From contig CBDHFQ010000012.1 of the NCBI GenBank assembly GCA_965262565.1, positions 182,276 through 246,275 of the forward strand: DNA of 64,000 nucleotides. The letters run 5' to 3'. The position numbers and the translations under genes were made by a program. Source of the stretch: CBDHFQ01 sp965262565. Its GTDB lineage: Bacteria > Bacteroidota > Bacteroidia > J057. This document shows positions 8,484 to 17,530 of the stretch, in pieces; the first letter of the stretch is position 1, and the number at the start of each line of letters is the position of its first letter. The notes beneath the pieces are model-generated. The model had not been told where the DNA came from. It did no database searches and was given only the letters and a program-made list of their open reading frames with translations.

Positions 8484-9676
8484 AGAGCCAGCTCATACAG
8501 TAAGTCGTATAAAGCATCCCCAAAATGAGCTGCTCTACGTTCCCATGAATGTTCTTTAGCCAGTTCCTGGCGCTCTTTGACGCATTTAGGACTGTTTTGC
8601 TGCATTGCAGTAAGGATGGCTTCTCTAAATTGATGTTCGTCCGACTGAATGTGAATATACCGTTCAAAATCAGAAAGATCTGAAAAGGGAGTAGATACGA
8701 CAGACAGCCCTGCCGCCAAATATTCATTGATCTTTAGCGGATAAATATGTTTAGTAAAGGCATTAATTTCGAAAGGAATGATGCCTACTTGCATTTGGCC
8801 CAGAAATCCTGGCAACATTTCCGGTACTTGAGGCGGAACCCATTCAAAATTGCTAAACGCTTTAAGCTGTTCGACAGAGGAGGGAGCCGTAACTCTTCCT
8901 ACAAAAAGAAACCGAATGTCAGGCATATGTTCAAGCAGTGATCGGATGAGCGTATAATTCAACCTGTCATCCAGAGACCCTATATATCCCACCGTAGGAG
9001 TATAATGAGTAGGTGGAAGCTCAAGGGCTTGAGAAAACAGATCAAAATCAACCCCATTTTTAATCAGAAAGGATTCTTTCGCCATTGGACTTTTGACCTC
9101 GTGTAGAGATGAAGAGGAAGTAATAATTGCGTCAGTTTTGGGGATAAACTCCTTCTCCAACCTGGGACCATGTTTACCTGCCCATCTCGCCGCTTCTATT
9201 TGATCATAACAATAATAGACTAACCTCTTTTCCTTAAAAACCCCCACCAGAAAATTACCTAAAAACGGATTAAAGGCATTGACACAAATAGATGGAGAAA
9301 AGGCTAATTTTTTTAAGGCTTTCCAAATGGCTTTTTGAGCAATAGATGCATTTATCCTGCTCAAATAATCGTATGCTCCTTCATGATTTACCCACTTTAA
9401 TGGTAGGACCGGAGGAAGAGTTAACACATGTAGATTCCTTTGTTCTGCCACTCTAACCTCAAAAAGGCGAGATTGAGTTCCCAGTATTCTTCCAATAGGT
9501 CTTTTCACCTGGCCCCTTAATCCCCTGTAGACATCAGTCCAGGAAAAGGGATACTCTACATAAAGGACGTTGTTATATTTCGCCAACTCTTTCATCAATA
9601 AGATAGTAGATTTCATGTAATCACCATCCCACGGAGGAAATCCAATACAAATAATGTCGTGATTATTAAGTCTCAT
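8480..9676 (-). CDS. Glycosyltransferase, GT4-like
   Basis: The 398-aa GT-B enzyme begins with a Rossmann half (IICIGFPPWDGDYMKS, with a pattern common in EPS transferases). In the second half it has TVGYIGSLDDRLNY, RFLFVGRV and HIYPLKINEYLAAGLSVVS, the last matching the conserved GT4 acceptor/donor helix (PLK-x-x-EYLAAG). It probably adds a sugar during EPS repeat-unit assembly. It lies 3 bases downstream of the Wzz/Wzc-like gene and is almost certainly in the same transcript. Confidence 0.85.
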   Translation of the reverse strand: MRLNNHDIICIGFPPWDGDYMKSTILLMKELAKYNNVLYVEYPFSWTDVYRGLRGQVKRPIGRILGTQSRLFEVRVAEQRNLHVLTLPPVLPLKWVNHEGAYDYLSRINASIAQKAIWKALKKLAFSPSICVNAFNPFLGNFLVGVFKEKRLVYYCYDQIEAARWAGKHGPRLEKEFIPKTDAIITSSSSLHEVKSPMAKESFLIKNGVDFDLFSQALELPPTHYTPTVGYIGSLDDRLNYTLIRSLLEHMPDIRFLFVGRVTAPSSVEQLKAFSNFEWVPPQVPEMLPGFLGQMQVGIIPFEINAFTKHIYPLKINEYLAAGLSVVSTPFSDLSDFERYIHIQSDEHQFREAILTAMQQNSPKCVKERQELAKEHSWERRAAHFGDALYDLLYELAL

Positions 9677-9679
9677 AGG

Positions 9680-11980
9680 TTATACTGTATTTTTTTCTTT
9701 ATATCTGAATAGAAGGATCTTTTTTATGGTCTTTCTAATCCAACTTCTTTTCTTAGGTAATTCACCGATGATAGATTCCAGATTTTCTTCTCTGGTTCCG
9801 TTTAAAATTATGCCTGGCGGTTTGGGTATGCCTTCCAGCAATTTCTCCAGTAACTTCTCATCTGCCTTGTTCCAGACGCGGTTAGATCTACAGACTAACA
9901 GAGAAAGGTCTGCTTTCGCCAGAACTTGCGTAGGAAAAGGGTGTTTGAGTAATGGTGGTAGCTCTAAAATGACATAGGTGTACTTTTCCCAGTCCACTTC
10001 TTCTTCTAAAGGAAGTTGGGTCAAATGGTTAATCTCGAAAAAGGAGGGCTTGACGATATAGGCCACATTATCTTCATGTTCAGATAGAAGAGCTTCCAGA
10101 GATTCGTTTACCTCTGAATGAATCAGGTCCTCGGAAAAGTAATGCAGATGAGGAATAAGATATAGAACTCGCTCATCATAAAATCTCAACCTTTCTGTAA
10201 ATAATTGGCACAAAAAGGACTTCCCTTCATTCCTTCTCATGCTCATAATCGCAAACACCTTTTGATATAAGTAGACATCTGACTTGAAAAAATTAATCTG
10301 AATATTTTGAAGAATTAATCCGATCGACAAATCCTTAATGGCTTTGAAATCGATTTTGGATTGACCGTGATCACTGAGGAAAAGCTTTCGGATAAACACT
10401 TTAAAAGCGCTTCTAGGAGGAGGAAATTTAGGAAGCGCTCCTATTAATTCCAGATCAATGGTTTTTTGAATATTTTTTGGAGTTTTAAGTGTGCTGTCAA
10501 AGAATTCTAAGGCCAGGATAGTGGCAAGTGTAAGGACAAAACCAGCAATTCCCGCCACAGCTATGAGCATCATCCTCGAAGAGCCATTGGGTTCAGCAGG
10601 AAATATAGGGCGATCCACAATTTTGAGATTGGTGGACATCAAGATAGATTGCTGGTGTAATTGCGCCTGATTTTTACTGTGAATATTTTCTAGATATTCC
10701 TGCTCCGCTACAGAGATCGTCCTTTCTAACCGTTTAAGCTTGGACCCTAACGGAGCGAATTTTTGATACACATCCTGGAACTCTTTCTTCTGAATTTCAA
10801 TAACCTTCATGCGCGCCTGCGTTTCTTCTACAATGACAATATTCTTGAGCCACTCGGTCATCAGATCTTCTAGGGCCATGCCTTCTGGGGAGATTTGTAC
10901 TTCGTAAGCCGCATTATTTAGCCCCGTCATGGAGGCTTTCAAGCGATCTATATCTTGTTGGGTAGCTTTAATTTCTGCTTCCTGATTTGAATTCGGACTT
11001 TTGAACAGTTCGTAAAAAGTAAGGTGTTTAGTCAGGGTTTCCAGACTATCACGCTGATTTTGAATGGTCTGATGGATGCGGGATAAATTTACCCGCTTCT
11101 CTAATTGCTTTTCAATCCTATTGATAATCGCTCTGGCAGCTACTTGTTGCTGATATTCCTGCTGATATCGCTCATCTAGTTCCTCTTTTTTGGAAGAGAT
11201 GAACCTCGTCTGCTCATAATAGTTGATGATTCGGCTGTCTTCTCTAAATTGCTTAAGTGCCTCTTCCGCATTTCTAAGCCTTCTGGCAGATAAGTCTGTT
11301 TGATCCTTGAAAAAGCCTAATACATTTGAGCTTTGTCCCTCTTTTACTTGTTTATGTTTTCGGGTCAATAACTCAATGGCGAGTTCCAGTGTTCGCTGAC
11401 AGATCCAGGGATCCATCGTCGTGTAGGTATATTTTAACATATCACTTCTCCCTATCCTTGTCACTCTTAAGCTCTTCAATTGATCCACGCCGAAAAGTGG
11501 ATGCTTCGAGTAGATGATTTCGTATATCGGATTATCTATGTTGTGGCTTCTATAGGTAGTAACATTTTTGTACGAATTATTATACGATCGATAGTCGATC
11601 AGAGAATCCCAGGTAGGTTCAGGAATGGCTTCTAATAAACTTTTCCAGTGATAATCGAGTAGCTGGTTAGGATCTTCGTTTTTCATCATCATGACTTCCA
11701 CGAGTAAGGTGGTCCCTAATTCTTCTAGGGTAGCGAAGGAAGAAGCAATTTCGATGAGATTGGCGATTTCCGTCAGCACATATTCCCGATCCACTTTGCT
11801 GGAACTACTACTTTCGGGATTATAACCTGAAATAATACCTGTATTAATCATCGCCTGAGATGAGTAGGAAAGCTTTTCATCCTTAGTTAAATGGGCTACT
11901 AATACAGATAAGCCAACTGCAACACCAAAAATAAGCTTGGCATGTCGTAGCACTAATCGTATGAACTGTATTCCACTCAT
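9680..11980 (-). CDS. Wzz/Wzc-like polysaccharide co-polymerase with degenerate kinase domain
   Basis: The 766-aa product has an N-terminal membrane segment (~15-30), a long periplasmic coiled-coil region (~220-440) and a second membrane segment after a Pro-rich motif (PAEPNGSSR, then a hydrophobic run near residue 480). A cytoplasmic domain resembling bacterial tyrosine kinases follows. The P-loop has decayed to SMRRNEGKS, Walker A' has lost its Asp (VLYLIPHLH), Walker B reads VILELPPLL instead of IIDTPP, and there is no Tyr cluster at the C-terminus. It probably sets chain length and bridges to the outer membrane exporter, while kinase activity is unlikely. Confidence 0.85.
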   Translation of the reverse strand: MSGIQFIRLVLRHAKLIFGVAVGLSVLVAHLTKDEKLSYSSQAMINTGIISGYNPESSSSSKVDREYVLTEIANLIEIASSFATLEELGTTLLVEVMMMKNEDPNQLLDYHWKSLLEAIPEPTWDSLIDYRSYNNSYKNVTTYRSHNIDNPIYEIIYSKHPLFGVDQLKSLRVTRIGRSDMLKYTYTTMDPWICQRTLELAIELLTRKHKQVKEGQSSNVLGFFKDQTDLSARRLRNAEEALKQFREDSRIINYYEQTRFISSKKEELDERYQQEYQQQVAARAIINRIEKQLEKRVNLSRIHQTIQNQRDSLETLTKHLTFYELFKSPNSNQEAEIKATQQDIDRLKASMTGLNNAAYEVQISPEGMALEDLMTEWLKNIVIVEETQARMKVIEIQKKEFQDVYQKFAPLGSKLKRLERTISVAEQEYLENIHSKNQAQLHQQSILMSTNLKIVDRPIFPAEPNGSSRMMLIAVAGIAGFVLTLATILALEFFDSTLKTPKNIQKTIDLELIGALPKFPPPRSAFKVFIRKLFLSDHGQSKIDFKAIKDLSIGLILQNIQINFFKSDVYLYQKVFAIMSMRRNEGKSFLCQLFTERLRFYDERVLYLIPHLHYFSEDLIHSEVNESLEALLSEHEDNVAYIVKPSFFEINHLTQLPLEEEVDWEKYTYVILELPPLLKHPFPTQVLAKADLSLLVCRSNRVWNKADEKLLEKLLEGIPKPPGIILNGTREENLESIIGELPKKRSWIRKTIKKILLFRYKEKNTV

Positions 11981-12036
11981 GTACTAAGCACTATCAGCGG
12001 TAATGAAATCTTGAGATAGAACAAAGAAACTCCTGA

Positions 12037-12789
12037 TCATTGATTTGTTACTTCTCCTCCTACAATGTTTTCTAATAAAGCAAGTGATTCTTTCACGTTG
12101 ACTCTGACCGTTTCATAAGCGATCTCCGATTTCAGCTTTGACTCTAAAGCAGAATTATAATCGGGAATGGATAAATTCCCTTCCCGAAAATACTTTTCGG
12201 CTATTTGGAAGGATAATTTGCTGGCTTCCAAAGAAGATATCTGGCGTTTAAGTAATTCCAATTGTAGTTGAAAGCTTTGGTATCTTTTGATGACTTCTTC
12301 CACCAATTGCTGAATCATGTCATCTTTTTCATATCTAGCTTGTAAAATTTCTTGTTTTAGTTTCTTTTTCTCTCTATTCCTGGACAACAGATCGTATGGA
12401 GATACTGCAATGCTCAAACCTGCATTGTAAACTGCCGTCACTCTGGTGGACAGACTAAACGCACTTCCTTCTCCATCTACATCTGAACTTAGTGTATTCC
12501 CGGTCCCATAACTGAATACCCCTGTTCCTTTAATCCAGTCCATCCAATTCATATTATTTAGCTTTAGGGTATATCTTTTTTGGTCAATGGAGGCATCCTT
12601 AGCCTTTAATGCAGGGGCGTTCATAATGGCCCGGTATATTAGCGTATCGAGGGGAGCCAGCTGGAAAGTATCAATCCATGACTGGGCCACTTGTTCTCCT
12701 CCTTGCTGAGCATCTAAAGGTGATAATGATAAGGTACTGATTAATAGAGTTGTACCTAGAATAAAAAATCTGTTTAAGTATTTGGCCAT
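12037..12789 (-). CDS. Half-length TolC-like outer membrane protein
   Basis: The protein has a signal peptide (MAKYLNRFFILGTTLLIS, cleavage after DAQ) and a region with two long helices typical of TolC/OEP proteins: the LDTLIYRAIMNAPALKAKDA start, a central beta segment, then a coiled coil ending FREGNLSIPDYNSALES. At 250 aa it contains only one of the two repeats of a normal ~450-aa TolC protomer. A trimer could not build the standard 12-helix barrel, so a hexamer or another role is possible. It sits between the Wzz-like gene and the initiating sugar transferase, so a role in EPS export or periplasmic bridging is inferred. Confidence 0.75.
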   Translation of the reverse strand: MAKYLNRFFILGTTLLISTLSLSPLDAQQGGEQVAQSWIDTFQLAPLDTLIYRAIMNAPALKAKDASIDQKRYTLKLNNMNWMDWIKGTGVFSYGTGNTLSSDVDGEGSAFSLSTRVTAVYNAGLSIAVSPYDLLSRNREKKKLKQEILQARYEKDDMIQQLVEEVIKRYQSFQLQLELLKRQISSLEASKLSFQIAEKYFREGNLSIPDYNSALESKLKSEIAYETVRVNVKESLALLENIVGGEVTNQ

Positions 12790-12947
12790 TAAGCTATTTC
12801 GTAAAAATCAATTTGAGTATTTCAATACCAAATCAATTTCTAAGATGCATTATATATTTATTTTCGTAAAATAAATATATTGGAATATATAACAGTTGGC
12901 TAAAGAGTATATACCGGAGAATCTACTAAAGAAGAATGAAAATAATG

Positions 12948-12993
12948 ATTGCCAGGAGACAGAAGAGGTGAGATAACTTCTGAATCTGGCAAT
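12948..12993 (-). terminator. Two-part hairpin between sugar transferase and TolC-like genes
   Basis: An 8-bp outer stem (ATTGCCAG with CTGGCAAT) encloses a 6-bp inner stem (CAGAAG with CTTCTG) separated by small internal loops. On the minus strand it is followed by a T-rich stretch (CATTATTTTCATT). It lies ~84 bases after the sugar transferase stop and ~160 bases before the TolC-like start, so it may act as an attenuator or terminator splitting the operon. Confidence 0.45.
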
Positions 12994-13051
12994 GTTACAA
13001 GAGACAAGGACTGGTTTTTCGGGTTAATCAAATAATACTAGTTAACCACTA

Positions 13052-13081
13052 TATGTTTAACATTAACTAACATCAACTAAC
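13052..13081. repeat. Three 10-bp near-identical direct repeats
   Basis: Units TATGTTTAAC, ATTAACTAAC and ATCAACTAAC follow each other exactly, overlapping the stop codon of the sugar transferase gene. The 10-bp period places each unit on the same DNA face. No function is evident. Confidence 0.4.
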
Positions 13082-13982
13082 TGTTAACTTTTTGGAAAAG
13101 TGCCGGAATAGTCATAAATATAATTTTAATATCCAGCCAAATAGAATAATTCATTGCATACTCTACATCAAGTTGTTTCCTTTTATCCTCAGATATATCC
13201 TCTGTTCCCCTATCCTTTACCTGCCACCACCCCGTAATTCCTGCCGGAGCGATAAATCTCATCGCCCATTCATCTGAGGTAAGCTTCTCCGCTTCATATA
13301 GAGGCAATGGTCGATTACCTACAATAGACATATCTCCTTTAAGTACATTTATCAATTGTGGCAATTCATCTATGCTGGAATTCCTGATAAAATATCCGAT
13401 TTTCGTTATTCTAGGATCATTTTTGATCTTTACAAATGAGTTTGTTAATTCGTCTTTAGATTTTTTAATGTGAACAGTTTCATCAATAATTAAGTTATCA
13501 GCCACTAATAAATCCTTTTCTTCGTCAAAATATTCTATAGAAAAATTCCTGGACTTTTCTGTATGAGAGGAGTCTTTGCGCTTATTGACTTTATTATATT
13601 GATTGAGATGAGAAAGTTTATCTAGCATTTTATCGGCATTTACTCTCATGGATCTGAACTTATAAAAATCAAAAACTTTATATCCTGTTCCTACTCTTTG
13701 AGAAATATAAAAAATGGGACCTTCAGACTCCAATTTGATTAATATCATCACTAGTAGCAGCAAAGGACTTAAGGTGATGAGTAGGAAGGAAGAAATAACT
13801 ATATCAAAAATCCTTTTGGATAGAGGCATTTCGAAAGGCGTAAATACTACATCTGTTAAATCTGTAGTATCTCCTTGTTCCTTGGTAATAGTTTCTTGAA
13901 CTTTTTCTTTTATCACTTCATTCTCATTATGTAAGATTAGCATATCTTCATAGGAGATTGAGTGGGAATTCCCTTTACTCAT
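13077..13982 (-). CDS. Initiating sugar transferase (polyprenyl-phosphate hexose-1-P transferase)
   Basis: The product belongs to the bacterial sugar transferase family (WbaP/WcaJ/EpsL catalytic core), which starts EPS repeat-unit synthesis by loading a sugar phosphate on undecaprenyl phosphate. Visible hallmarks are KRIFDIVISSFLLITLSPLL (membrane helix), FYKFRSMRVNADKM, RNSSIDELPQLINVLKGDMS, IVGNRPLPLYEAE and APAGITGWWQV. An insert of ~60 charged residues (from about NQYNKVNKRKD to KDELTN) lies between the two core halves. The N-terminal five-helix domain of WbaP is missing, as in EpsL-type enzymes. It is the likely first committed step for the polysaccharide of this locus. Confidence 0.92.
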   Translation of the reverse strand: MSKGNSHSISYEDMLILHNENEVIKEKVQETITKEQGDTTDLTDVVFTPFEMPLSKRIFDIVISSFLLITLSPLLLLVMILIKLESEGPIFYISQRVGTGYKVFDFYKFRSMRVNADKMLDKLSHLNQYNKVNKRKDSSHTEKSRNFSIEYFDEEKDLLVADNLIIDETVHIKKSKDELTNSFVKIKNDPRITKIGYFIRNSSIDELPQLINVLKGDMSIVGNRPLPLYEAEKLTSDEWAMRFIAPAGITGWWQVKDRGTEDISEDKRKQLDVEYAMNYSIWLDIKIIFMTIPALFQKVNS

Positions 13983-13997
13983 AATATATATTTTTAC

Positions 13998-14435
13998 CTA
14001 CTTAAACATAAGAAGCTCCTTAGCTCTTCCAGTAATTTTGGCAGTGGATAAATGATTAATAATTCTCAATTCTAGCTCACGTGGATGAAATGGTTTACTC
14101 AAAAAATCAACTGCACCTTTTTCGAGGCATCTTATTCTGTAACTGCTCTTGTTGTTTCCCGAGAGGATGATTACAGGTATATGTTTGTGGAAGGAGCTTT
14201 CCTTTAATTGATCCAGCAACTGAAATCCATCCATGTTAGGCATTTGGATATCAGCTATAATCAAATCAATGTTTTGATCTTGTTTAAGAATAGCCAGTGC
14301 TTCGAAGCCATCTTCCGCTAATGTTACAGTGAATTTTTTGTGAAAGTATGTATTTAAAAATTTTCTCATCATCGGGTTATCTTCGACCATTAATAGGTGG
14401 AATACCTTAGATGATATATCAGTATTGGTTTTCAT
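13998..14435 (-). CDS. Stand-alone response regulator receiver domain
   Basis: The 145-aa protein is a CheY-like receiver. It has the acidic pair (MVEDNP), a phosphoacceptor Asp in LIIADIQMPNMDGF, the conserved Ser in VIILSGNNKSS (T/S position) and Lys in FLSKPFHPREL. There is no output domain. The frame starts at a TTG (14456); the ATG at 14435 is a better start. It lies 15 bases upstream of the sugar transferase on the same strand and so probably heads the EPS operon. It may tune the EPS machinery by protein contact or act in a phosphorelay whose kinase is elsewhere. Confidence 0.88.
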   Translation of the reverse strand: MKTNTDISSKVFHLLMVEDNPMMRKFLNTYFHKKFTVTLAEDGFEALAILKQDQNIDLIIADIQMPNMDGFQLLDQLKESSFHKHIPVIILSGNNKSSYRIRCLEKGAVDFLSKPFHPRELELRIINHLSTAKITGRAKELLMFK

Positions 14436-14979
14436 ATGCTTACTTATTGATTTCAAAACCGCGCAGTAAGCTGGGGGATAATTACCATGGCAATATATAA
14501 GAATGGGGAATCGAGTAAAAGTAGTTTATCGAAAAAGAATTACATATGATTTTTTAATGTGATGATAAAAGATAAGAATAGTTAATATCTAAAAGGGTAA
14601 GAATATAAACAGTATATAACTGAGGTGAGAATATTAAAATATTTTATATCAATAAGTTATATTTAGCTATAAATATAATTATGTAGTTTTTTAACCTATG
14701 TTGGTGGGGCCAGTAACTATTTCGGATGTCATGTAAATCCTACACATAGCTTCGCGAATAAAACAAAGAATGTTGGATTAATGACCAAAGAATGAGTGCT
14801 TAGGCATAATGTGCACAGTTCATAAGTTATTTGAATACAATTAATCACGGAATATGACAATTCAGCGATAAATTGAATAATTATTCAGCCTGTAACAGAT
14901 GGTAAAAAATGTTTCTGGCAAATTGAGCATATCTGGTGAGTTTTGTTTTAATGTTCAATAGTAGAATTTTTCATATATC
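14436..14979. other. Intergenic region at head of two divergent transcripts
   Basis: The 544-base AT-rich spacer lies between the response regulator (minus) and the secreted beta-helix gene (plus). It must contain promoters for both. I see no gene, strong hairpin or clear TTTG/TAnnTTTG promoter pair. Confidence 0.5.
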
Positions 14980-17364
14980 GTGTCAATTAAAATATCCTAC
15001 AATTTGTTAAAACATAGAGTTATTCCGGCTTACCCTTTGCCGCCCTATTATAGCTTATACCCTTCCATAACCATTTATTTAGTTATGGCTTGTTTATGTA
15101 ATCTGGGATATGTCTCAGGAGCTGTTCCAGAAGATATAAGTTTATCTGCGAATACAGTAGCTGAAAATGATTTACTTTATACTTACATTGGAACTCTGAG
15201 CACTATTGATGGGGATCTGGGTGATATTCATACATATAGCCTGGAGGAAGTATCTATCAACACGCCAGATAATAAGTTTTTTACCCTTAGAAACGACTCC
15301 CTATTCTCTTTTTGCAGTTTCAACTATGAAGATAAAAATACTTACCAGATCAGAATTAAAACCACAGATCCTCAATTAAACAGTTTCGAAAAGAACTTTT
15401 CTATCTCCATCACGGATTTGACGGGAAAATATGACAAGAATGGAATTGCAGATCAAGATCTTGCGGACAAATATCCTTCTGTTAATGTAGGGGACTTTCT
15501 GTTTCTTCATCCCAATGTTTCAAATGAAAATTTATATTATGGCGGAGGGTTTAGTACAGTAAGCTATCCCAACAAAGTGCTTATAAGAGGAGATCAATAT
15601 GAAACTATATATCTCAACCTCAAAAATATCAATGGCCCCTCTACAGATGAGCGTATCATCATTACAAACTTTCTTGGACAGGTTCATGCCAGAAAGTTTG
15701 GATGTATTAATGGGGTGAACTGGAGGTTAACCGGAGAATATGATCCAGTATTAAAGACAGGCTCTCCTTACTATAATGGTTGCGCCCAAAATGGGAGCGA
15801 GGTTGATTTTGGATTTAGTTCCGGCAAGTATGGAATTTGGGTTCAAAATGAATGGCAAAATATTAATGCGTTACTTGTTTACGTCTATGATTATGCTAAA
15901 GGATTCGAAATTGATCATATGGAGATATCTGATGGCGCTTTTTCAGGGTTAATGCTCAAAGATGAATACGGTTCAGAAAACATGGACAGCGTTTATCTTC
16001 ATCATCTGTATATACATGATGTGAATTCCGAAGGATTGTACATTGGATCTACCGGACCTGATCCCCAACACATGTTTAATCATCTTAGAATTGATAATTG
16101 CTATATAGCCAGAGCTGGGTGTGAAGCGATTCAGCTAAGCCAGTTAGGAGAAGGATGTGTCATTGAAAACAATGTATTCTGGGGTGCTTTTGATTGGCTA
16201 TCTCCATTTTACAGATATCAGGATCATGTGGCTCAAATACTTTACCGAAACGGTGGGATTAGTTTTAAAAACAATATCTTACTTGGATCTGCTAATGCTT
16301 TTTATAACTTGATCAATAAGCCACGGGCTGATATTACCCCCACAGGAAATCCCATAACTATTTCAAACAATTTAAACTGGAGTGCAAGAGGATCCATTGG
16401 TGCTTACCAGAATTCAGGAACTGACTCAGTTACCTCCGTGGAATGGGAACGTAATTACTGGGGCGATTTCAGATATGATTACGATCGAGTCTATAAATCC
16501 TCCCCTGATTCTGAAGATATCATTAGGATTGCTACAAAAGCTATAGAGGTAGATATAGTGGATAATACCTTTGATAGTACTAATTCCAATATGTATAAAC
16601 TTTGGGCAGGTTCTACGGCAATCATCACCGATTCAGCTAATCAAAGCGCTGTGGTAAATGCTCCTGACTTCAGGAATTTATTAGGAGATACCTTAGACAC
16701 AGGAGATTATTTAAGGTGGAATAGATGGACAGCGAAAATTGGAGAGGATCCTCGCTTTCCAAGTTCCAATACTTATAAAGGAGATACCGTATTTTTTCAA
16801 ATTGGAGACATTGTACAGCATCATCATAATGGTCAAACTCGCTTCTACAGATGTTTGCAGGCAAATGGAGCGCAAGAACCCTCTGTAGATGGAGATGCAA
16901 ATTGGGAATTATTAACCTGGGATAATAGTGGGACAATTTCCTACTTACCTCCTGATGATGCGAGATTGTCTGTAGGAAGTTATTATCAAATGCAGGGAAT
17001 AGGCTTAAATGATAATGTCATTGCTTTAAGGAAAAGAAGCTCAAATAATACAACTCCTGAAACTAACGTATCGCAGGAAGTGGTATTACCCAAAGAGAAT
17101 TTTTTAATTCAGGTATACCCCAATCCAGCAAATGGCCGGATTAACTTTCACTCTAACAAAAGAATAGAAAATCTGGTGATCACTGCAACTGATATGCTGG
17201 GGAATAGTGAAATATTATTTAAGCAGAAAAAAGGTGCAATTATCGAATTTAGTATCGACGGTCTTGATCCTAATCTTTATGTGTTATCCATCGAGGGATC
17301 TTATGAAAATATAGATGGTACCTTAGTAGCATTTCAGGAGATGCAGTTACTCCAGACGAATTAA
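14980..17364 (+). CDS. Secreted cadherin-like/beta-helix protein with T9SS sorting domain
   Basis: The 794-aa product has an N-terminal hydrophobic segment (ending near CNLGYVSG), then a cadherin-like domain (PEDISLSANTVAEND... through DLTG, ~residues 45-145). A right-handed parallel beta-helix follows (~200-480), with repeated short strands and asparagine ladders (MEISDGAFSGLML; IDNCYIARAG; CVIENNVFWGA; NNLNWSARG). A stretch with a carbohydrate-binding look comes near QHHHNGQTRFYRCLQANG. The end is a type A T9SS domain (VYPNPANGRI). It may be a polysaccharide lyase or a surface carbohydrate-binding protein; catalytic residues are not identifiable by eye. The GTG at 14980 is the only start that keeps the whole signal region. 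Its place in the EPS locus suggests it acts on the exported glycan. Confidence 0.85.
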   Translation: MSIKISYNLLKHRVIPAYPLPPYYSLYPSITIYLVMACLCNLGYVSGAVPEDISLSANTVAENDLLYTYIGTLSTIDGDLGDIHTYSLEEVSINTPDNKFFTLRNDSLFSFCSFNYEDKNTYQIRIKTTDPQLNSFEKNFSISITDLTGKYDKNGIADQDLADKYPSVNVGDFLFLHPNVSNENLYYGGGFSTVSYPNKVLIRGDQYETIYLNLKNINGPSTDERIIITNFLGQVHARKFGCINGVNWRLTGEYDPVLKTGSPYYNGCAQNGSEVDFGFSSGKYGIWVQNEWQNINALLVYVYDYAKGFEIDHMEISDGAFSGLMLKDEYGSENMDSVYLHHLYIHDVNSEGLYIGSTGPDPQHMFNHLRIDNCYIARAGCEAIQLSQLGEGCVIENNVFWGAFDWLSPFYRYQDHVAQILYRNGGISFKNNILLGSANAFYNLINKPRADITPTGNPITISNNLNWSARGSIGAYQNSGTDSVTSVEWERNYWGDFRYDYDRVYKSSPDSEDIIRIATKAIEVDIVDNTFDSTNSNMYKLWAGSTAIITDSANQSAVVNAPDFRNLLGDTLDTGDYLRWNRWTAKIGEDPRFPSSNTYKGDTVFFQIGDIVQHHHNGQTRFYRCLQANGAQEPSVDGDANWELLTWDNSGTISYLPPDDARLSVGSYYQMQGIGLNDNVIALRKRSSNNTTPETNVSQEVVLPKENFLIQVYPNPANGRINFHSNKRIENLVITATDMLGNSEILFKQKKGAIIEFSIDGLDPNLYVLSIEGSYENIDGTLVAFQEMQLLQTN

Positions 17365-17430
17365 TGTAGGTACTGACATCATTATTTCGACAATTACAAA
17401 TATATTTAGCACATATCATGTAAACAATGA

Positions 17431-17455
17431 ACCTCTGGCCATCGCCAGAGGTTTT
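17431..17455 (+). terminator. Intrinsic terminator after the beta-helix gene
   Basis: A perfect 9-bp stem (ACCTCTGGC with GCCAGAGGT) with a CATC loop is followed by TTTT, 67 bases after the stop codon at 17364. Confidence 0.75.
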
Positions 17456-17530
17456 ATCATAATAAACAATTGTTACTTTATGGTCTTTCCTTTCCTGGTA
17501 TGCCTATCGACTTTACATACCTACCCATGT

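Noticed and set aside
9680..11980. Active tyrosine kinase
   Set aside because: Walker A' and B Asp residues and the C-terminal Tyr cluster are missing, although the overall fold text is kept.
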